From: an uncultured Lentisphaeraceae bacterium
GTDB taxonomy: Bacteria; Verrucomicrobiota; Kiritimatiellia; RFP12; DVOR01
DNA: 39,363 bases
Assembly: GCA_949282555.1 (NCBI GenBank)
Contig: CASDPK010000004.1
Location: 119,412-158,774 of the forward strand
Reading direction: 5' to 3'
How positions within the stretch are numbered: the first letter of the stretch is position 1; every line of letters starts with the position of its first letter. Under the pieces are notes generated by a model that did not search any database, was not told where the DNA came from, and worked only from the letters and a program-made list of their open reading frames with translations. Of the stretch, positions 1 to 9,206 are shown piece by piece. Made by a program: the position numbers and the translations under genes.

Positions 1-1748
1 TTTGCCACAGTTCACTTCACAGGTACAGCAACACGTCGTGCCATCAAAGACAGCGCGTCTGAAGCTTTGCCACAGTTCACTTCACAGGTACAGCAACACC
101 TCACGGCTTATGGCTTTTTTGGCGGCGACAGCTTTGCCACAGTTCACTTCACAGGTACAGCAACACTGAATCCAAAACATGCTTGGCAGGTTGTGAGCTT
201 TGCCACAGTTCACTTCACAGGTACAGCAACACGATTACTTTGGCATTCGTAAGCCTCCAGTAGCTTTGCCACAGTTCACTTCACAGGTACAGCAACACTC
301 GATGCGGTCGGCGGTCTTGAGCCACTCCGCTTTGCCACAGTTCACTTCACAGGTACAGCAACACTCAACGGGAGAATGTCCGTTCCAACGCGCAGCTTTG
401 CCACAGTTCACTTCACAGGTACAGCAACACCGCCACAAAGGCCACCGCGGCCACCTTCAGGCTTTGCCACAGTTCACTTCACAGGTACAGCAACACATCG
501 AATGGTAACAAAACGTTCCTTTTTGTGCTTTGCCACAGTTCACTTCACAGGTACAGCAACACGCGGCCCAAATGCAGATTGCCGCGCAACGCGCTTTGCC
601 ACAGTTCACTTCACAGGTACAGCAACACTCGATCGAGCTCAGATAGGACTGAGAAAGGGCTTTGCCACAGTTCACTTCACAGGTACAGCAACACTCCACC
701 CGCCGCCGTCCCGAGCCCTTCGCCGCTTTGCCACAGTTCACTTCACAGGTACAGCAACACCAACTTCTCGGACGGCTCGGTGGACAGCTGGCTTTGCCAC
801 AGTTCACTTCACAGGTACAGCAACACCCGTACGCTCCCGAAGAACCCACACACCCTGCTTTGCCACAGTTCACTTCACAGGTACAGCAACACGGAGCCCC
901 GACCGCTCGCCGCGCGCCTCGTGCTTTGCCACAGTTCACTTCACAGGTACAGCAACACATAATGGTGTGCAGAAAGGACAACTAGCAAGCTTTGCCACAG
1001 TTCACTTCACAGGTACAGCAACACGGCTGGACAACTACGCCTCTTCCAACGGATGCTTTGCCACAGTTCACTTCACAGGTACAGCAACACCCAACGCCAT
1101 CACCACCTACGAGGATTCTTGCTTTGCCACAGTTCACTTCACAGGTACAGCAACACCCGGGGGTGAGGGTATCTTGCTTGGAAGCGGCTTTGCCACAGTT
1201 CACTTCACAGGTACAGCAACACAGGATGGCAATCTTAAAGCTGACCTTTCTGCTTTGCCACAGTTCACTTCACAGGTACAGCAACACTGTTTTTTTGTCA
1301 CCTTTTTAAGGCAATAAGCTTTGCCACAGTTCACTTCACAGGTACAGCAACACCGCAAGGCAATTTGTCTGCTTATGCTTACAGCTTTGCCACAGTTCAC
1401 TTCACAGGTACAGCAACACACCTCTCTCGGTGATTGTGAGCGTTTCCGCGCTTTGCCACAGTTCACTTCACAGGTACAGCAACACTTCGGCCATTCCGTC
1501 CCGGCGGAGACTACGCTTTGCCACAGTTCACTTCACAGGTACAGCAACACCGGCATTCGGGACAGTCCTGCTCCTCCATCGCTTTGCCACAGTTCACTTC
1601 ACAGGTACAGCAACACCCGGCCGCGCCGAGACCGGAAAGCGTCTCGGCTTTGCCACAGTTCACTTCACAGGTACAGCAACACCGCAAAATCTCAACGTAC
1701 CGCGTGCCACCAGCTTTGCCACAGTTCACTTCACAGGTACAGCAACAC
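1..1748. CRISPR. CRISPR array, 27 repeats and 26 spacers, probably class 2
   Basis: A 36-nt repeat begins GCTTTGCCAC and ends ACAGCAACAC. It recurs 27 times with no difference seen by eye; the first copy lacks its first two bases because of the window edge, and the last complete copy is 1713-1748. The 26 spacers are nearly all 30 nt (three of 29, one of 31) and all differ. The repeat has short TTGC/GCAA inverted ends. A 36/30 geometry is usual for class 2 systems (types II, V and VI); type II-C is one possibility, but the type cannot be fixed because no cas gene or tracrRNA-like anti-repeat is in view. There is no degenerate repeat at the right end and no AT-rich leader there, so the leader and cas genes are probably off the left edge. 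The 66-nt period is a multiple of three, so the array carries long spurious open frames. Confidence 0.98.
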
Positions 1749-1862
1749 GTTTTATGGCCCGGGTTCCCCGCCCGACCCTGATGTGGTGAACACAAAAAAA
1801 ACACGTGCCGTCTCTACGATGAGGGACGGCACGCGATCGATCTAGAGGCATTCAATCAAGCA
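1749..1862. other. Array flank and intergenic spacer
   Basis: This is the short stretch between the last CRISPR repeat and the end of the GH3 gene. It holds about 44 nt of GC-rich sequence with no leader-like AT richness, then an A-run and a hairpin that form the GH3 terminator on the minus strand. No gene is seen. Confidence 0.6.
1793..1833 (-). terminator. Intrinsic terminator of the GH3 gene
   Basis: Read on the minus strand, a 9-bp perfect stem (CGTGCCGTC paired with GACGGCACG, 1804-1812 with 1825-1833) is followed after two bases by a run of eight T. It lies about 30 nt past the GH3 stop codon. Confidence 0.85.
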
Positions 1863-4505
1863 TCAGTCGGCGGCGGAGATGGTCACGGGCGGGATGCGCT
1901 CTTCCCATGCGGGGAGCGTGACCGGGACGCGGAGGGGAAGGTCGCGGCTGGAGGTGCCGATGGCAAGGGTGAAGGAGCCTTGCAGACGGCGCCAGCCGGG
2001 GAGGGTGACATCCCAGTAGGCGAAGTCACGGGGGGAGAGGGTGAGCGTGGCTTCTTGGGTCTCGCCGGGGGCGAGGCGCAGCTTGGCAAAGGCCTTGAGC
2101 TGACGCGGGGCATGGGGCACGGCACACGTTGCGGGGGGCTCCACATACACCTGCACCACCGTGGCGCCGGGGCGGGAGGAGGTGTTGGTGACGGGGACAC
2201 GGAGCGTGACCGTTTCGTCGTTCACCTGCGCTTTGGGAGTGCCGAAGCCGAAGGTGGCGTAGCTTAGGCCGTAGCCGAAGGGGAAGAGGGGGGTGATGTC
2301 CTTGGCGTCGAACCACCGATAACCGACAAGGAAGCCCTCTTTGTGCTGTGCGACGTCGGGCCCATAATCGCCAAGGGCGTGGGCGGGGGAATCGAGCAGT
2401 TGGCGCGGCCACGTACAGGGGAGGCGCCCGGCAGGTTCGCGGCGGCCAAGGAGCACGTCGGCAAGGGCGTTTCCGGCTTCCTGCCCGGAATAGGACATGA
2501 GCAGGAGGGTGTGCGCCTGTGCGAGCCAGGGAAGGAGCACGGGGGAGCCGGTGTGGAGAATCACGGCCGTGCGGGGATTGACGCCAACGAGCGCGTGAAT
2601 GGCCGCGTCATCCTGCGGAAGGAGGCGGAGATCGGGGCGGTCGCCGCCTTCACACTCCAGTGCGCGGCCATGGCCATGGCGTGTGCCGGTGAAGAGCAGC
2701 ACGGCGTCGGCCTTGCGGGCTTCGGCGATGAGCTCGGCATAGTCCGTGCCGGCCTCGGAGGGGAGACGCCAGCCGAAGGCGAGCACGGCATCGCCGGCGG
2801 CTTGCCGATATTCGAGGGTGAGGGTGTAGGCGTGGCCGGCCTCAAGGGCGCACTCGGCGGAGCGCGTGCGGGCGGCGCCGTCTTGCCATTCGTTGATCAA
2901 GGGCTGGCCATCCAAGAGCAGACGGGCGCCGTCGTCGCACGTGAGGCCAAAGAGATAGGTGCCATTCTCCGGGGCACGGAAACGGGTGGTCCACCGCATG
3001 GAGAATGACGTCCCCGTTTCCCCTTCGGGAAGGGCGGGCGCGCGGACAAACCCACGGGCGCCGGGGGTGCCTTCCAGCCGGTCATTGGCGAAGCGCTCCC
3101 ACGTCCAGCCCATGTCGCGCATTCCTGTGTCGTTGGTCTTGGAGGGATTTTCCGTGAGGAGCACGGCGTCGGGCAATGCGGCAACGGCCGTCGCGGGGGC
3201 GGGGAAGGGCGCATAGACAAAGGTCGTTTCGGGGAGCGCCCGCTTCAATCCTTCCAAAGGCGTCACCTCATAGGGCGGCTTGCCCTCGGCACTCCACCCG
3301 CCGGGGCACTGGCGCGTGACGGCATTTTGCCCAACCACCAGCACGCGGCGCAGGACATCGGACTTCAACGGCAACAGCCCCTTGTCATTCTTGAGCAGGA
3401 TCATGCCGTCGGCCGCGATCTCCCGCGCGAGGGCCTGATGCTCCGGTGTGTTGCGTGCGCCCTTGGCGCGGGGGCGACCATCCAGTTTGCCGAGCTTGGC
3501 CTGCACGTAGAGCACGCGGCGGGCCATGTCGTCCACGCGGGCTTCCGGCACCTTGCCTTCTCGCACCGCCGCGAGGAGCGGCTCCTTGAAATGACGGATG
3601 GCCGCTCCGCCGTTCATTTCCACATCGGTGCCGCCGAGGGCGCCCTCCACGGTGCCATGCAAGGAACCCCAATCCGTCACCACCAATCCGGGGAAGCCCC
3701 ACTCGCCCTTGAGGATGGAGCGATTGAGACGGGCGTTGTGGCTGCAGAAGGCGCCATTGAGGCGATTGAAGGCGTTCATCACCGTCAGCACGCCGCCTTC
3801 CTTGACGGCGGCCTCAAACGCCGGCAGATAGATTTCCCGAAGCGTGCGCTCATCCACACGTTCATCCACGCCCAAGCGGTTCCATTCCTGACCGTTCACG
3901 GCAAAATGCTTGACGCAGGCGGCCACGTCCTTAGATTGGATCCCTTGGATGATGGGCACCGCCATGCGTGCGGCCAAGCAGGGGTCCTCCCCCATGTACT
4001 CCCAATTGCGTCCGCACAGCAGCGTACGCGCGATATTGACGCCCGGCCCCAGCAACATGTCCTTGCCGCGGTCGCGGGCTTCGCTTCCCATCGCCTCACC
4101 GAAGCGCCGGGCCAACGCCGGATCCCACGTCGAGGCCAACGTGGACAGCGCCGGAAACACCGTGGAGGCGTCCGCCAGGTCATTTTCCGCCCGCAACCAT
4201 CCAAAATCGTTCCGACGCAAATCCGCACGGACGGTGAACGGGCCATCGGACATCGTAAACTCGGATGGGATGCCTTTCGCGGGAATCGCCGTGATGCTCA
4301 TCGTGCTGTTGCCATGCGTCAATGAGACCTTTTCTTCCAGCGTAAGGCCCTTGAGGACAGCCTCCGCCTGCCGCTCCGCCGAAGCATCGCGCGGCGCCCG
4401 CAAGGGCTCCGTGGCCACGCAGGCCACAACCCCCACAGCGACACAAACCAACGCCCCTCCGGACAACGTCCGCAGGATGCCCTGCCGATGAAGACCCTTC
4501 GTCAT
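1863..4505 (-). CDS. Glycoside hydrolase family 3 beta-glucosidase with PA14 domain, lipoprotein
   Basis: This 880-residue protein is predicted to remove terminal beta-linked sugars (beta-glucosidase or xylosidase type) at the cell envelope. The start at 4505 has an AAAGGAG site 8 nt upstream; a start 11 codons earlier has none. An N-terminal hydrophobic stretch ends in VVAC, a lipobox with the acylated Cys near residue 29. The GH3 N-domain carries LVVTDWGS with the catalytic Asp near residue 278, after the KHFAVNG motif. A PA14 domain (about 460-580) is inserted in the second GH3 domain, as in the yeast enzyme KmBglI. ECEGGDRPD (about 618-626) contains the likely acid/base Glu. A fibronectin III-like domain closes the protein. 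It has its own promoter and terminator. The family is secure; the exact substrate is not. Confidence 0.93.
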   Translation of the reverse strand: MTKGLHRQGILRTLSGGALVCVAVGVVACVATEPLRAPRDASAERQAEAVLKGLTLEEKVSLTHGNSTMSITAIPAKGIPSEFTMSDGPFTVRADLRRNDFGWLRAENDLADASTVFPALSTLASTWDPALARRFGEAMGSEARDRGKDMLLGPGVNIARTLLCGRNWEYMGEDPCLAARMAVPIIQGIQSKDVAACVKHFAVNGQEWNRLGVDERVDERTLREIYLPAFEAAVKEGGVLTVMNAFNRLNGAFCSHNARLNRSILKGEWGFPGLVVTDWGSLHGTVEGALGGTDVEMNGGAAIRHFKEPLLAAVREGKVPEARVDDMARRVLYVQAKLGKLDGRPRAKGARNTPEHQALAREIAADGMILLKNDKGLLPLKSDVLRRVLVVGQNAVTRQCPGGWSAEGKPPYEVTPLEGLKRALPETTFVYAPFPAPATAVAALPDAVLLTENPSKTNDTGMRDMGWTWERFANDRLEGTPGARGFVRAPALPEGETGTSFSMRWTTRFRAPENGTYLFGLTCDDGARLLLDGQPLINEWQDGAARTRSAECALEAGHAYTLTLEYRQAAGDAVLAFGWRLPSEAGTDYAELIAEARKADAVLLFTGTRHGHGRALECEGGDRPDLRLLPQDDAAIHALVGVNPRTAVILHTGSPVLLPWLAQAHTLLLMSYSGQEAGNALADVLLGRREPAGRLPCTWPRQLLDSPAHALGDYGPDVAQHKEGFLVGYRWFDAKDITPLFPFGYGLSYATFGFGTPKAQVNDETVTLRVPVTNTSSRPGATVVQVYVEPPATCAVPHAPRQLKAFAKLRLAPGETQEATLTLSPRDFAYWDVTLPGWRRLQGSFTLAIGTSSRDLPLRVPVTLPAWEERIPPVTISAAD

Positions 4506-4536
4506 GCTTCGCACTCCTTTCCGCAAGCTTGCCACC

Positions 4537-4566
4537 ACGATACCACCCAGCCCCGCGTTGCCGCAA
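4537..4566 (-). promoter_or_regulatory. Probable sigma-70-type promoter for the GH3 gene
   Basis: On the minus strand TTGCGG (4561-4566) and TATCGT (4537-4542) are separated by 18 nt and lie about 32 nt upstream of the GH3 start. The fit to consensus is moderate. Confidence 0.4.
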
Positions 4567-4635
4567 GCCGTTCACGCCTCCCCCGCCGCGCCTGCCTACT
4601 CCACGACACAGTTTCCCCTTTCCATGGCGCCAAGA

Positions 4636-4668
4636 CACAAAAGCGAACGGGCGTCACCACCCGCTCGC
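4636..4668 (-). terminator. Intrinsic terminator after rdgC
   Basis: On the minus strand GCGAGCGGG pairs with CCCGTTCGC (9 bp with one G-U pair) and is followed by TTTTGTG. It sits about 30 nt beyond the rdgC stop and closes the long minus-strand gene run. Confidence 0.75.
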
Positions 4669-4699
4669 TCATGACACGGAAGACGCGCTGACCCCAAAC

Positions 4700-5890
4700 T
4701 CAGACAGTCTGCCCCGCACGTTGCGCGATCCAAGGACGGATCTTGGCGAGTTCCGCGCGCCAGGCGGTGGGGTCTTCGCGCAGGGCAAGGAAGGTGTTGT
4801 AAAGGTGCAAGAAAGCATCCACGTAAAATGCCGCACGGTCAAGCCGTTCGTCCGCGGAGAGCTTGCGCTTGGCATCGGGATTCTCGGGCTCCGGCGCGGG
4901 CGCACCGGGGGCGTTCATGGAGGGCATCTCGTCCACGGCATCCGCCTCCTTGGCCTTCTTCGGGGGGTCGACCTTGAGCGAACGGAAGGCGAAATCGTAC
5001 CCATCGACGGTGGCCGTGGCCACCCAATCGCCCTTGGTGAGGGTGAGCTTGGCGCGGCGGAGCTTTTTCCCGTTCCACAAGGCAATGCCAAACTCCGGCG
5101 TATCCAACGGCGTGCCGTTGCGGAGGACCGTCTCGTGGCACCCGGGGGCCTTGTCGCCGGAGAACATGAGCGGTCCCTCGAACATCAGGCCACACCGCTC
5201 GCCATCGAGCTCGAAGGTCGCCTCCTCCCGCTCCCAGCGGTGGAAGAGCCACGTGAGAAACTCCGTCCCAAGCGTCACTTCCGGAGGCACGCCAATGGCC
5301 TCATTGGGCGTGAGGTTGATGAGTTCCACGCCATTGGCGTCCAATCCCCGCAAACGGAAGGCCGCACTCTCCGGGCAGCAAAGCACCGGCATGCAACCCG
5401 TCGTCTCACGGAAGAAGGGGCACAGGAGCTGCATGGACGCCTCGTTCATCGCGGAGGCCAAAAGCCGACGGCGGCGCAGGTCGATGGCGCACTCCATGCT
5501 GCCGAAACTCGGCTGGGCGTCCTTCAGCAAGGCCTCCGTCACCCGTTCCTTCACGTCGGCCTTCGCCGCGCGGGGAAGCACCTCCACGCCGCGGGCCTTG
5601 CGCTCCACCTCCAACTCCGCCAACAAGGTGGCGCGCAGAAGGCTCGGCGGGACCTTCTTCTGAGCCGTCACATGGGCGAACCACAGCCAATCGCCGCGCC
5701 AGCAATGCTCCTCCGTAAGTTCCAAATCCAACGCATGGGAAGGCCCCACCCACCCATGGAGCGGCTGGTCGCCGGTGAGGGTGTTCAGCGGAGGCAACGC
5801 CCGCTTGGCGAAGAGCGCCATCTCGGTGGGCTCGAAGTCCTTGGAAAGGTAAAAGGCATGAAACGAAAGGGAACCGGATTCGAAGCCCAT
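4700..5890 (-). CDS. rdgC: RdgC-like recombination-associated DNA-binding protein
   Basis: The 396-residue product resembles RdgC, a ring-forming DNA-binding protein that restrains RecA-mediated recombination. The family look is clearest around residues 65-180: a WFAHVTAQKKVPPSLL segment, a charged helix (LLAELEVERKARG), the long KADVKERVTEALL helix, and the strand in which RdgC proteins read a pseudo-symmetric substrate-like fold. Length is about 90 residues over the E. coli protein (about 300), partly from a Pro/Ala-rich insert near residue 335 (PGAPAPEPENPDAK). The start at 5890 has GGAG six bases upstream; an upstream in-frame ATG at 5974 would lie inside tatC. The gene follows tatC by 36 nt. 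RdgC is best known from Proteobacteria, so its presence here is of some note. The assignment comes from reading the protein, not from an alignment. Confidence 0.75.
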   Translation of the reverse strand: MGFESGSLSFHAFYLSKDFEPTEMALFAKRALPPLNTLTGDQPLHGWVGPSHALDLELTEEHCWRGDWLWFAHVTAQKKVPPSLLRATLLAELEVERKARGVEVLPRAAKADVKERVTEALLKDAQPSFGSMECAIDLRRRRLLASAMNEASMQLLCPFFRETTGCMPVLCCPESAAFRLRGLDANGVELINLTPNEAIGVPPEVTLGTEFLTWLFHRWEREEATFELDGERCGLMFEGPLMFSGDKAPGCHETVLRNGTPLDTPEFGIALWNGKKLRRAKLTLTKGDWVATATVDGYDFAFRSLKVDPPKKAKEADAVDEMPSMNAPGAPAPEPENPDAKRKLSADERLDRAAFYVDAFLHLYNTFLALREDPTAWRAELAKIRPWIAQRAGQTV

Positions 5891-5925
5891 GATATGCTCC
5901 AAAAGGGATTGACGGTCGGCGGGGA

Positions 5926-6807
5926 TCAGGCGGCGGATTCGGCGGCCATCCGCTCGCGCAAGCGCACCAGCCAAATCGTCGCCTCATAGAGCAGGCACAT
6001 CGGCACCGCCATCACGATCTGCGAAAGCGGATCCGGCGGCGTCAAGAACATCGCCACCGCGAAAATGGCCACGATGGCCGCTCCGCGCCGCCGCCGCAGG
6101 CCCTCTGAGGAAACGATGCCCAGCCAGCCAAGCGCCAGCAACACCATCGGGAACTGGAAGGCCAAGCCGAACGCCAGCAACACCTTGAGCACAAACCCGA
6201 TGTAAGCCTCCGCCTGGAGGATGGACACCGGCACATTCATCCACGCATTGATGGCCATCAGGGCCTCCAGCGCCAACCGCAGCGTGAAGCTGAAGCACAG
6301 CCACACACCGCCGAGGAACAGGAAAACGCCCGCGCCCAGCGTGAAGAGAATCAAATTGCGCTCATGCCGGCGAAGGCCGGGAAAGACAAAGCGGAAGATG
6401 AAGTAGAGCAACGCCGGCAACGCCAAAATGGTGCCGCCCCACAACATCGTGGTCATGAAGAGCGAGAACCCAACGCCCACCTCAAGCCCCTGAACGGCCA
6501 CACCTTGGCCATCCAGTCCGGAGGCCCTCAACGGCCATTGCAACGCGGCAATGATCTTGGGCGCGAACGGCGCAACGATCAGCATCGCCGCCACCCACGA
6601 AAGGGCACAGCGAATGATGCAGTCTCGCAAATCGATGAAGTGCTCAATGAACGGACGCGGCGGGTCCAACTCATCCTCGTGCGCCCGATCCTCCTCCGTC
6701 TCCGTAAAAAGCCGACGGAACGTCCCGGCCATGCGAACGCCCAACGGCGGCGCGGGCGCCTTCTTTGCCTTGGGGGCCGGGGGACGCATTTTGGCACGCT
6801 TAGCCAC
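5926..6807 (-). CDS. tatC: Sec-independent protein translocase TatC
   Basis: TatC is the integral-membrane receptor for twin-arginine signal peptides. The 293-residue product has a charged, Pro/Ala/Lys-rich N-terminal extension of about 50 residues, then the TatC core: FIEHFIDLRDCIIR before the first membrane span, six hydrophobic segments, and the LTPPDPLSQ motif in the loop before the last spans. It overlaps the end of the upstream tatA/B gene by 8 nt, which suggests translational coupling. A basic cytoplasmic tail ends the protein. The N-terminal extension is longer than in E. coli TatC. Confidence 0.95.
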   Translation of the reverse strand: MAKRAKMRPPAPKAKKAPAPPLGVRMAGTFRRLFTETEEDRAHEDELDPPRPFIEHFIDLRDCIIRCALSWVAAMLIVAPFAPKIIAALQWPLRASGLDGQGVAVQGLEVGVGFSLFMTTMLWGGTILALPALLYFIFRFVFPGLRRHERNLILFTLGAGVFLFLGGVWLCFSFTLRLALEALMAINAWMNVPVSILQAEAYIGFVLKVLLAFGLAFQFPMVLLALGWLGIVSSEGLRRRRGAAIVAIFAVAMFLTPPDPLSQIVMAVPMCLLYEATIWLVRLRERMAAESAA

Positions 6808-7288
6808 GGCGAGGCTCCTTCCGTGTGGGGCTCAACCCGAGCGAGCGCGGAGCCGTATCCTTCGGGGCCTTCGGCTTCGGGGCAGCGGATGTCTTCGTGG
6901 CAGGGCCTGAGGCGGGAGACGACGCAGGCGGGGCGGGAGGCTCTGGGGACGTCGCGGGCTCTTCCTCGGGAAGCCCACCGGCGACAGGCTCCTCGCCCCA
7001 CAGTTCATCCGGGGAGGTTGTCGGGAGCTCCGGCTCATAGGGGAGCACGTCCGACACCTGCCCCAGCTCCTCATCCGTGGGGAGCAGATGATCCAGCTCA
7101 GAAGTCGCGGAATTGAGCGAATCGTCAACGGCTTGGTCCATCGTCATGATCTGACGCTTGAACTCATCGCTGGCGCGGCGCAACATCCCCATCCATTTGC
7201 CCAACTTGCGGGCCATCTCCGGCATCCGCTTGGGGCCAAAGACGATCATCGCAACAACGAGGATGACAAGGGTTTCCGTAAAAGACAT
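6800..7288 (-). CDS. tatB: Twin-arginine translocase TatA/TatB family protein
   Basis: The 162-residue product has the TatA/B plan: a single N-terminal membrane helix (about residues 6-18), the FGPKRMPEMARKLGK hinge and an amphipathic helix, then a long acidic and Pro/Ala-rich tail. The FGP motif and the PEMARKLG hinge are typical of both TatA and TatB. The length and tail favour TatB, but only one such gene is present here, so it may serve either role or a second copy may lie elsewhere. It overlaps tatC by 8 nt and starts 60 nt after pal. No clear ribosome-binding site precedes the ATG. Confidence 0.88.
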   Translation of the reverse strand: MSFTETLVILVVAMIVFGPKRMPEMARKLGKWMGMLRRASDEFKRQIMTMDQAVDDSLNSATSELDHLLPTDEELGQVSDVLPYEPELPTTSPDELWGEEPVAGGLPEEEPATSPEPPAPPASSPASGPATKTSAAPKPKAPKDTAPRSLGLSPTRKEPRRG

Positions 7289-7348
7289 GACACGAAAGGC
7301 CCACCCGCGCCGCCAAACGGCCTGCGCAGGCGGGGGAAACGCGGGCGA

Positions 7349-7912
7349 TTACTTGTAGGGGACGAACTCAGCGCGGCGGTTCAAGCGATAAGCCTCTTCC
7401 GTGTGGCTCGGATCGGCAGGCTTCTCCTCGCCGAAGGGGCGCGTCTGGAGACGGGCGGCGTCAATGCCGAGGGAGACCATGTAGTCGCGCACGCCAATGG
7501 CACGCTGCTCGGAGAGGGAGAGGTTGTACTCGTTGGAACCACGCTCATCGCAATGGCCCTCAATGACCATCACATGGGTGGGGTTGCTGAGCAAATACTG
7601 CGCCGCCGCATCGGCCTTCGCCAACTCATCCACGGGGAGCGTGTAGGAGTCGAAGGTGAAGAGGAGCGGCTGGAGCCCGGCATCGGTCACCCGCGTGTGG
7701 GTGTCCTCAAAGTTGCCGCTGCCGTAGGCGCCATAGGCGTCGTTGGTCGGGTCATTGGCAAAGGGATCGTTGGGGTCGATCCCCACGCCGCCGGCGCCGG
7801 AAAGGGCGGGGTCGTCGGCGCCGAGACCGCCGCGGGCGCTCTTGGTGGCGCAACCGGTGAACACAAGGGCCGAAGCGGCCACAAGCATCGTGAGGAGGAA
7901 GGGATTACGCAT
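7349..7912 (-). CDS. pal: Peptidoglycan-associated lipoprotein Pal (OmpA-like)
   Basis: Pal anchors the outer membrane to peptidoglycan and works with TolB during cell constriction. The start at 7912 is chosen because AAAGGAA precedes it; a start 12 codons upstream lies between genes and has no such site. The 187-residue protein has a lipoprotein signal ending in VFTGC (Cys about residue 20), a Gly/Asp/Asn-rich linker, and an OmpA C-terminal domain (about 80-187) with the Pal signature EGHCDERGSNEYNLSLSEQRA and a final NRRAEF. It lies 39 nt downstream of tolB, the usual order. TolQ, TolR and TolA are not in the window. Confidence 0.95.
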   Translation of the reverse strand: MRNPFLLTMLVAASALVFTGCATKSARGGLGADDPALSGAGGVGIDPNDPFANDPTNDAYGAYGSGNFEDTHTRVTDAGLQPLLFTFDSYTLPVDELAKADAAAQYLLSNPTHVMVIEGHCDERGSNEYNLSLSEQRAIGVRDYMVSLGIDAARLQTRPFGEEKPADPSHTEEAYRLNRRAEFVPYK

Positions 7913-7951
7913 GGGAATGTTCCTTTGGTTGGTGTGAGGGAGAGACAATAC

Positions 7952-9166
7952 TTATCGGCTCCAAGCGGGATTGAGCCACTGTGCGCCGCCGGAAGAGAAG
8001 GGCTGATAGGGCTTGTCGCCCTTTTCCGCCGCGTCAAGCACCCAAATGGAGCTCTGGCGGCCCTGCGTGCGCGCGGTGACCACATGGCGGCCATCGGGCG
8101 CCCAAGAAGGCGACTCATACTGATCGTTCATCGGCGTGAGGAAGCGCAACGAAGACTCCCCACGCTCCGGATCGATCACCGCGATCCGATAGGGCGCGCC
8201 GCGCTTGGTGGCGAAAACAATGCCATTCCGCCCCCAATCGGGCTGGACGTTCTCGCCGCCCTTGAGCGTGAGACGGCGCGACTGCCGGGTCGCCACGTCC
8301 ACGATATACAGCTGGGGCGAGCCCGTGACATCCGACACATAGCAAATCCGCCGGCCGTCGGGCGACCAGCAGGGGCTGGCCTCCGCCGCCAACTTCGTGC
8401 GCGTGAGGCGGGTGAGCGCCTTCGTCCGCACATCCATCACATAGAGCTCCGGATTGCCTTGGTGCGAGAGGATGATGGCCAAACGGTTCGGGTCCGTCGG
8501 CGAAGGGACGGCCCCCGTGTTCAACCCGCGGAAGTTCGCCAAACGCTCCACCCGGCGCGTCGCCACATCCGCGCGGAACACCGAGGCAAAGCCCAACCGA
8601 TAACTCGTGAAATAGACGCTCCGCCCGTCGGGCGACCAACGCGGCCCCACGATGGGCGCGCCGTCGGACGTCAGCCGCGTGAGGTTGTGTCCGTCATAAT
8701 CGCAAACGTAGAGATCCTCGATCGCCTGACCCGAACGCGAGATTCCCGTCTTTGCCACCATCGCAAAGCGGCTCTGCGCAATGCCTTTTTCACCCGTGGT
8801 GGCCTCGACGATGGTGTCGGCCAACTCATGGGCATGGCGGCGGGCTTCCTGCGCGTCGCGCGCGGCCCGCGGCCATGCGAAGCGCTTGCCCGGCCACGCC
8901 ACGGAAAGATTCTCCGTCACGCCGACGGCGCCCGAAAGGCTTCCCGCCACCTTCACCTGCCCATTGCCCTCGGTCAAGCGGTACCAACCGCACCGCAACA
9001 AATCGTTGCGCAAGGTCTTCAGGAAACCCTCGGCACCCGCGCCCGCGGCCGTCACCCCCGCAAGGGAGAGCGACTGCTTCTGCACGGCATCCACATTGAC
9101 GACAATCTCCCGCGCCACGCCAGCCGCGGCGGCCAGAAGCCCAAACATCAGCGCAAGTGTTCTCAT
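7952..9166 (-). CDS. tolB: Tol-Pal system beta-propeller protein TolB
   Basis: The 404-residue protein has a signal peptide (MRTLALMFGLLAAAAGVA), an N-terminal alpha/beta domain (to about 165) and a C-terminal six-bladed propeller of PD40/WD40-like repeats. The repeats show the WSPDGR signature several times (for example GPRWSPDGRSVYF, SPCWSPDGRRICYVS and SPSWAPDGRHVV). TolB is periplasmic and binds Pal. The start at 9166 gives a clean signal peptide; the ATG at 9190 would add eight residues before it. It is followed by pal, and preceded after 40 nt by the cystatin-like lipoprotein gene. Confidence 0.95.
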   Translation of the reverse strand: MRTLALMFGLLAAAAGVAREIVVNVDAVQKQSLSLAGVTAAGAGAEGFLKTLRNDLLRCGWYRLTEGNGQVKVAGSLSGAVGVTENLSVAWPGKRFAWPRAARDAQEARRHAHELADTIVEATTGEKGIAQSRFAMVAKTGISRSGQAIEDLYVCDYDGHNLTRLTSDGAPIVGPRWSPDGRSVYFTSYRLGFASVFRADVATRRVERLANFRGLNTGAVPSPTDPNRLAIILSHQGNPELYVMDVRTKALTRLTRTKLAAEASPCWSPDGRRICYVSDVTGSPQLYIVDVATRQSRRLTLKGGENVQPDWGRNGIVFATKRGAPYRIAVIDPERGESSLRFLTPMNDQYESPSWAPDGRHVVTARTQGRQSSIWVLDAAEKGDKPYQPFSSGGAQWLNPAWSR

Positions 9167-9206
9167 ATGCCCCAAAGTATAGCACACCACGCGCGGGCGA
9201 TGGGGC

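Noticed and set aside
67..1845. Long open frames on both strands rich in repeated peptides such as FATVHFTGTAT
   Set aside because: They are translations of CRISPR repeats; repeat plus spacer is 66 nt, so the frame is kept without coding meaning.
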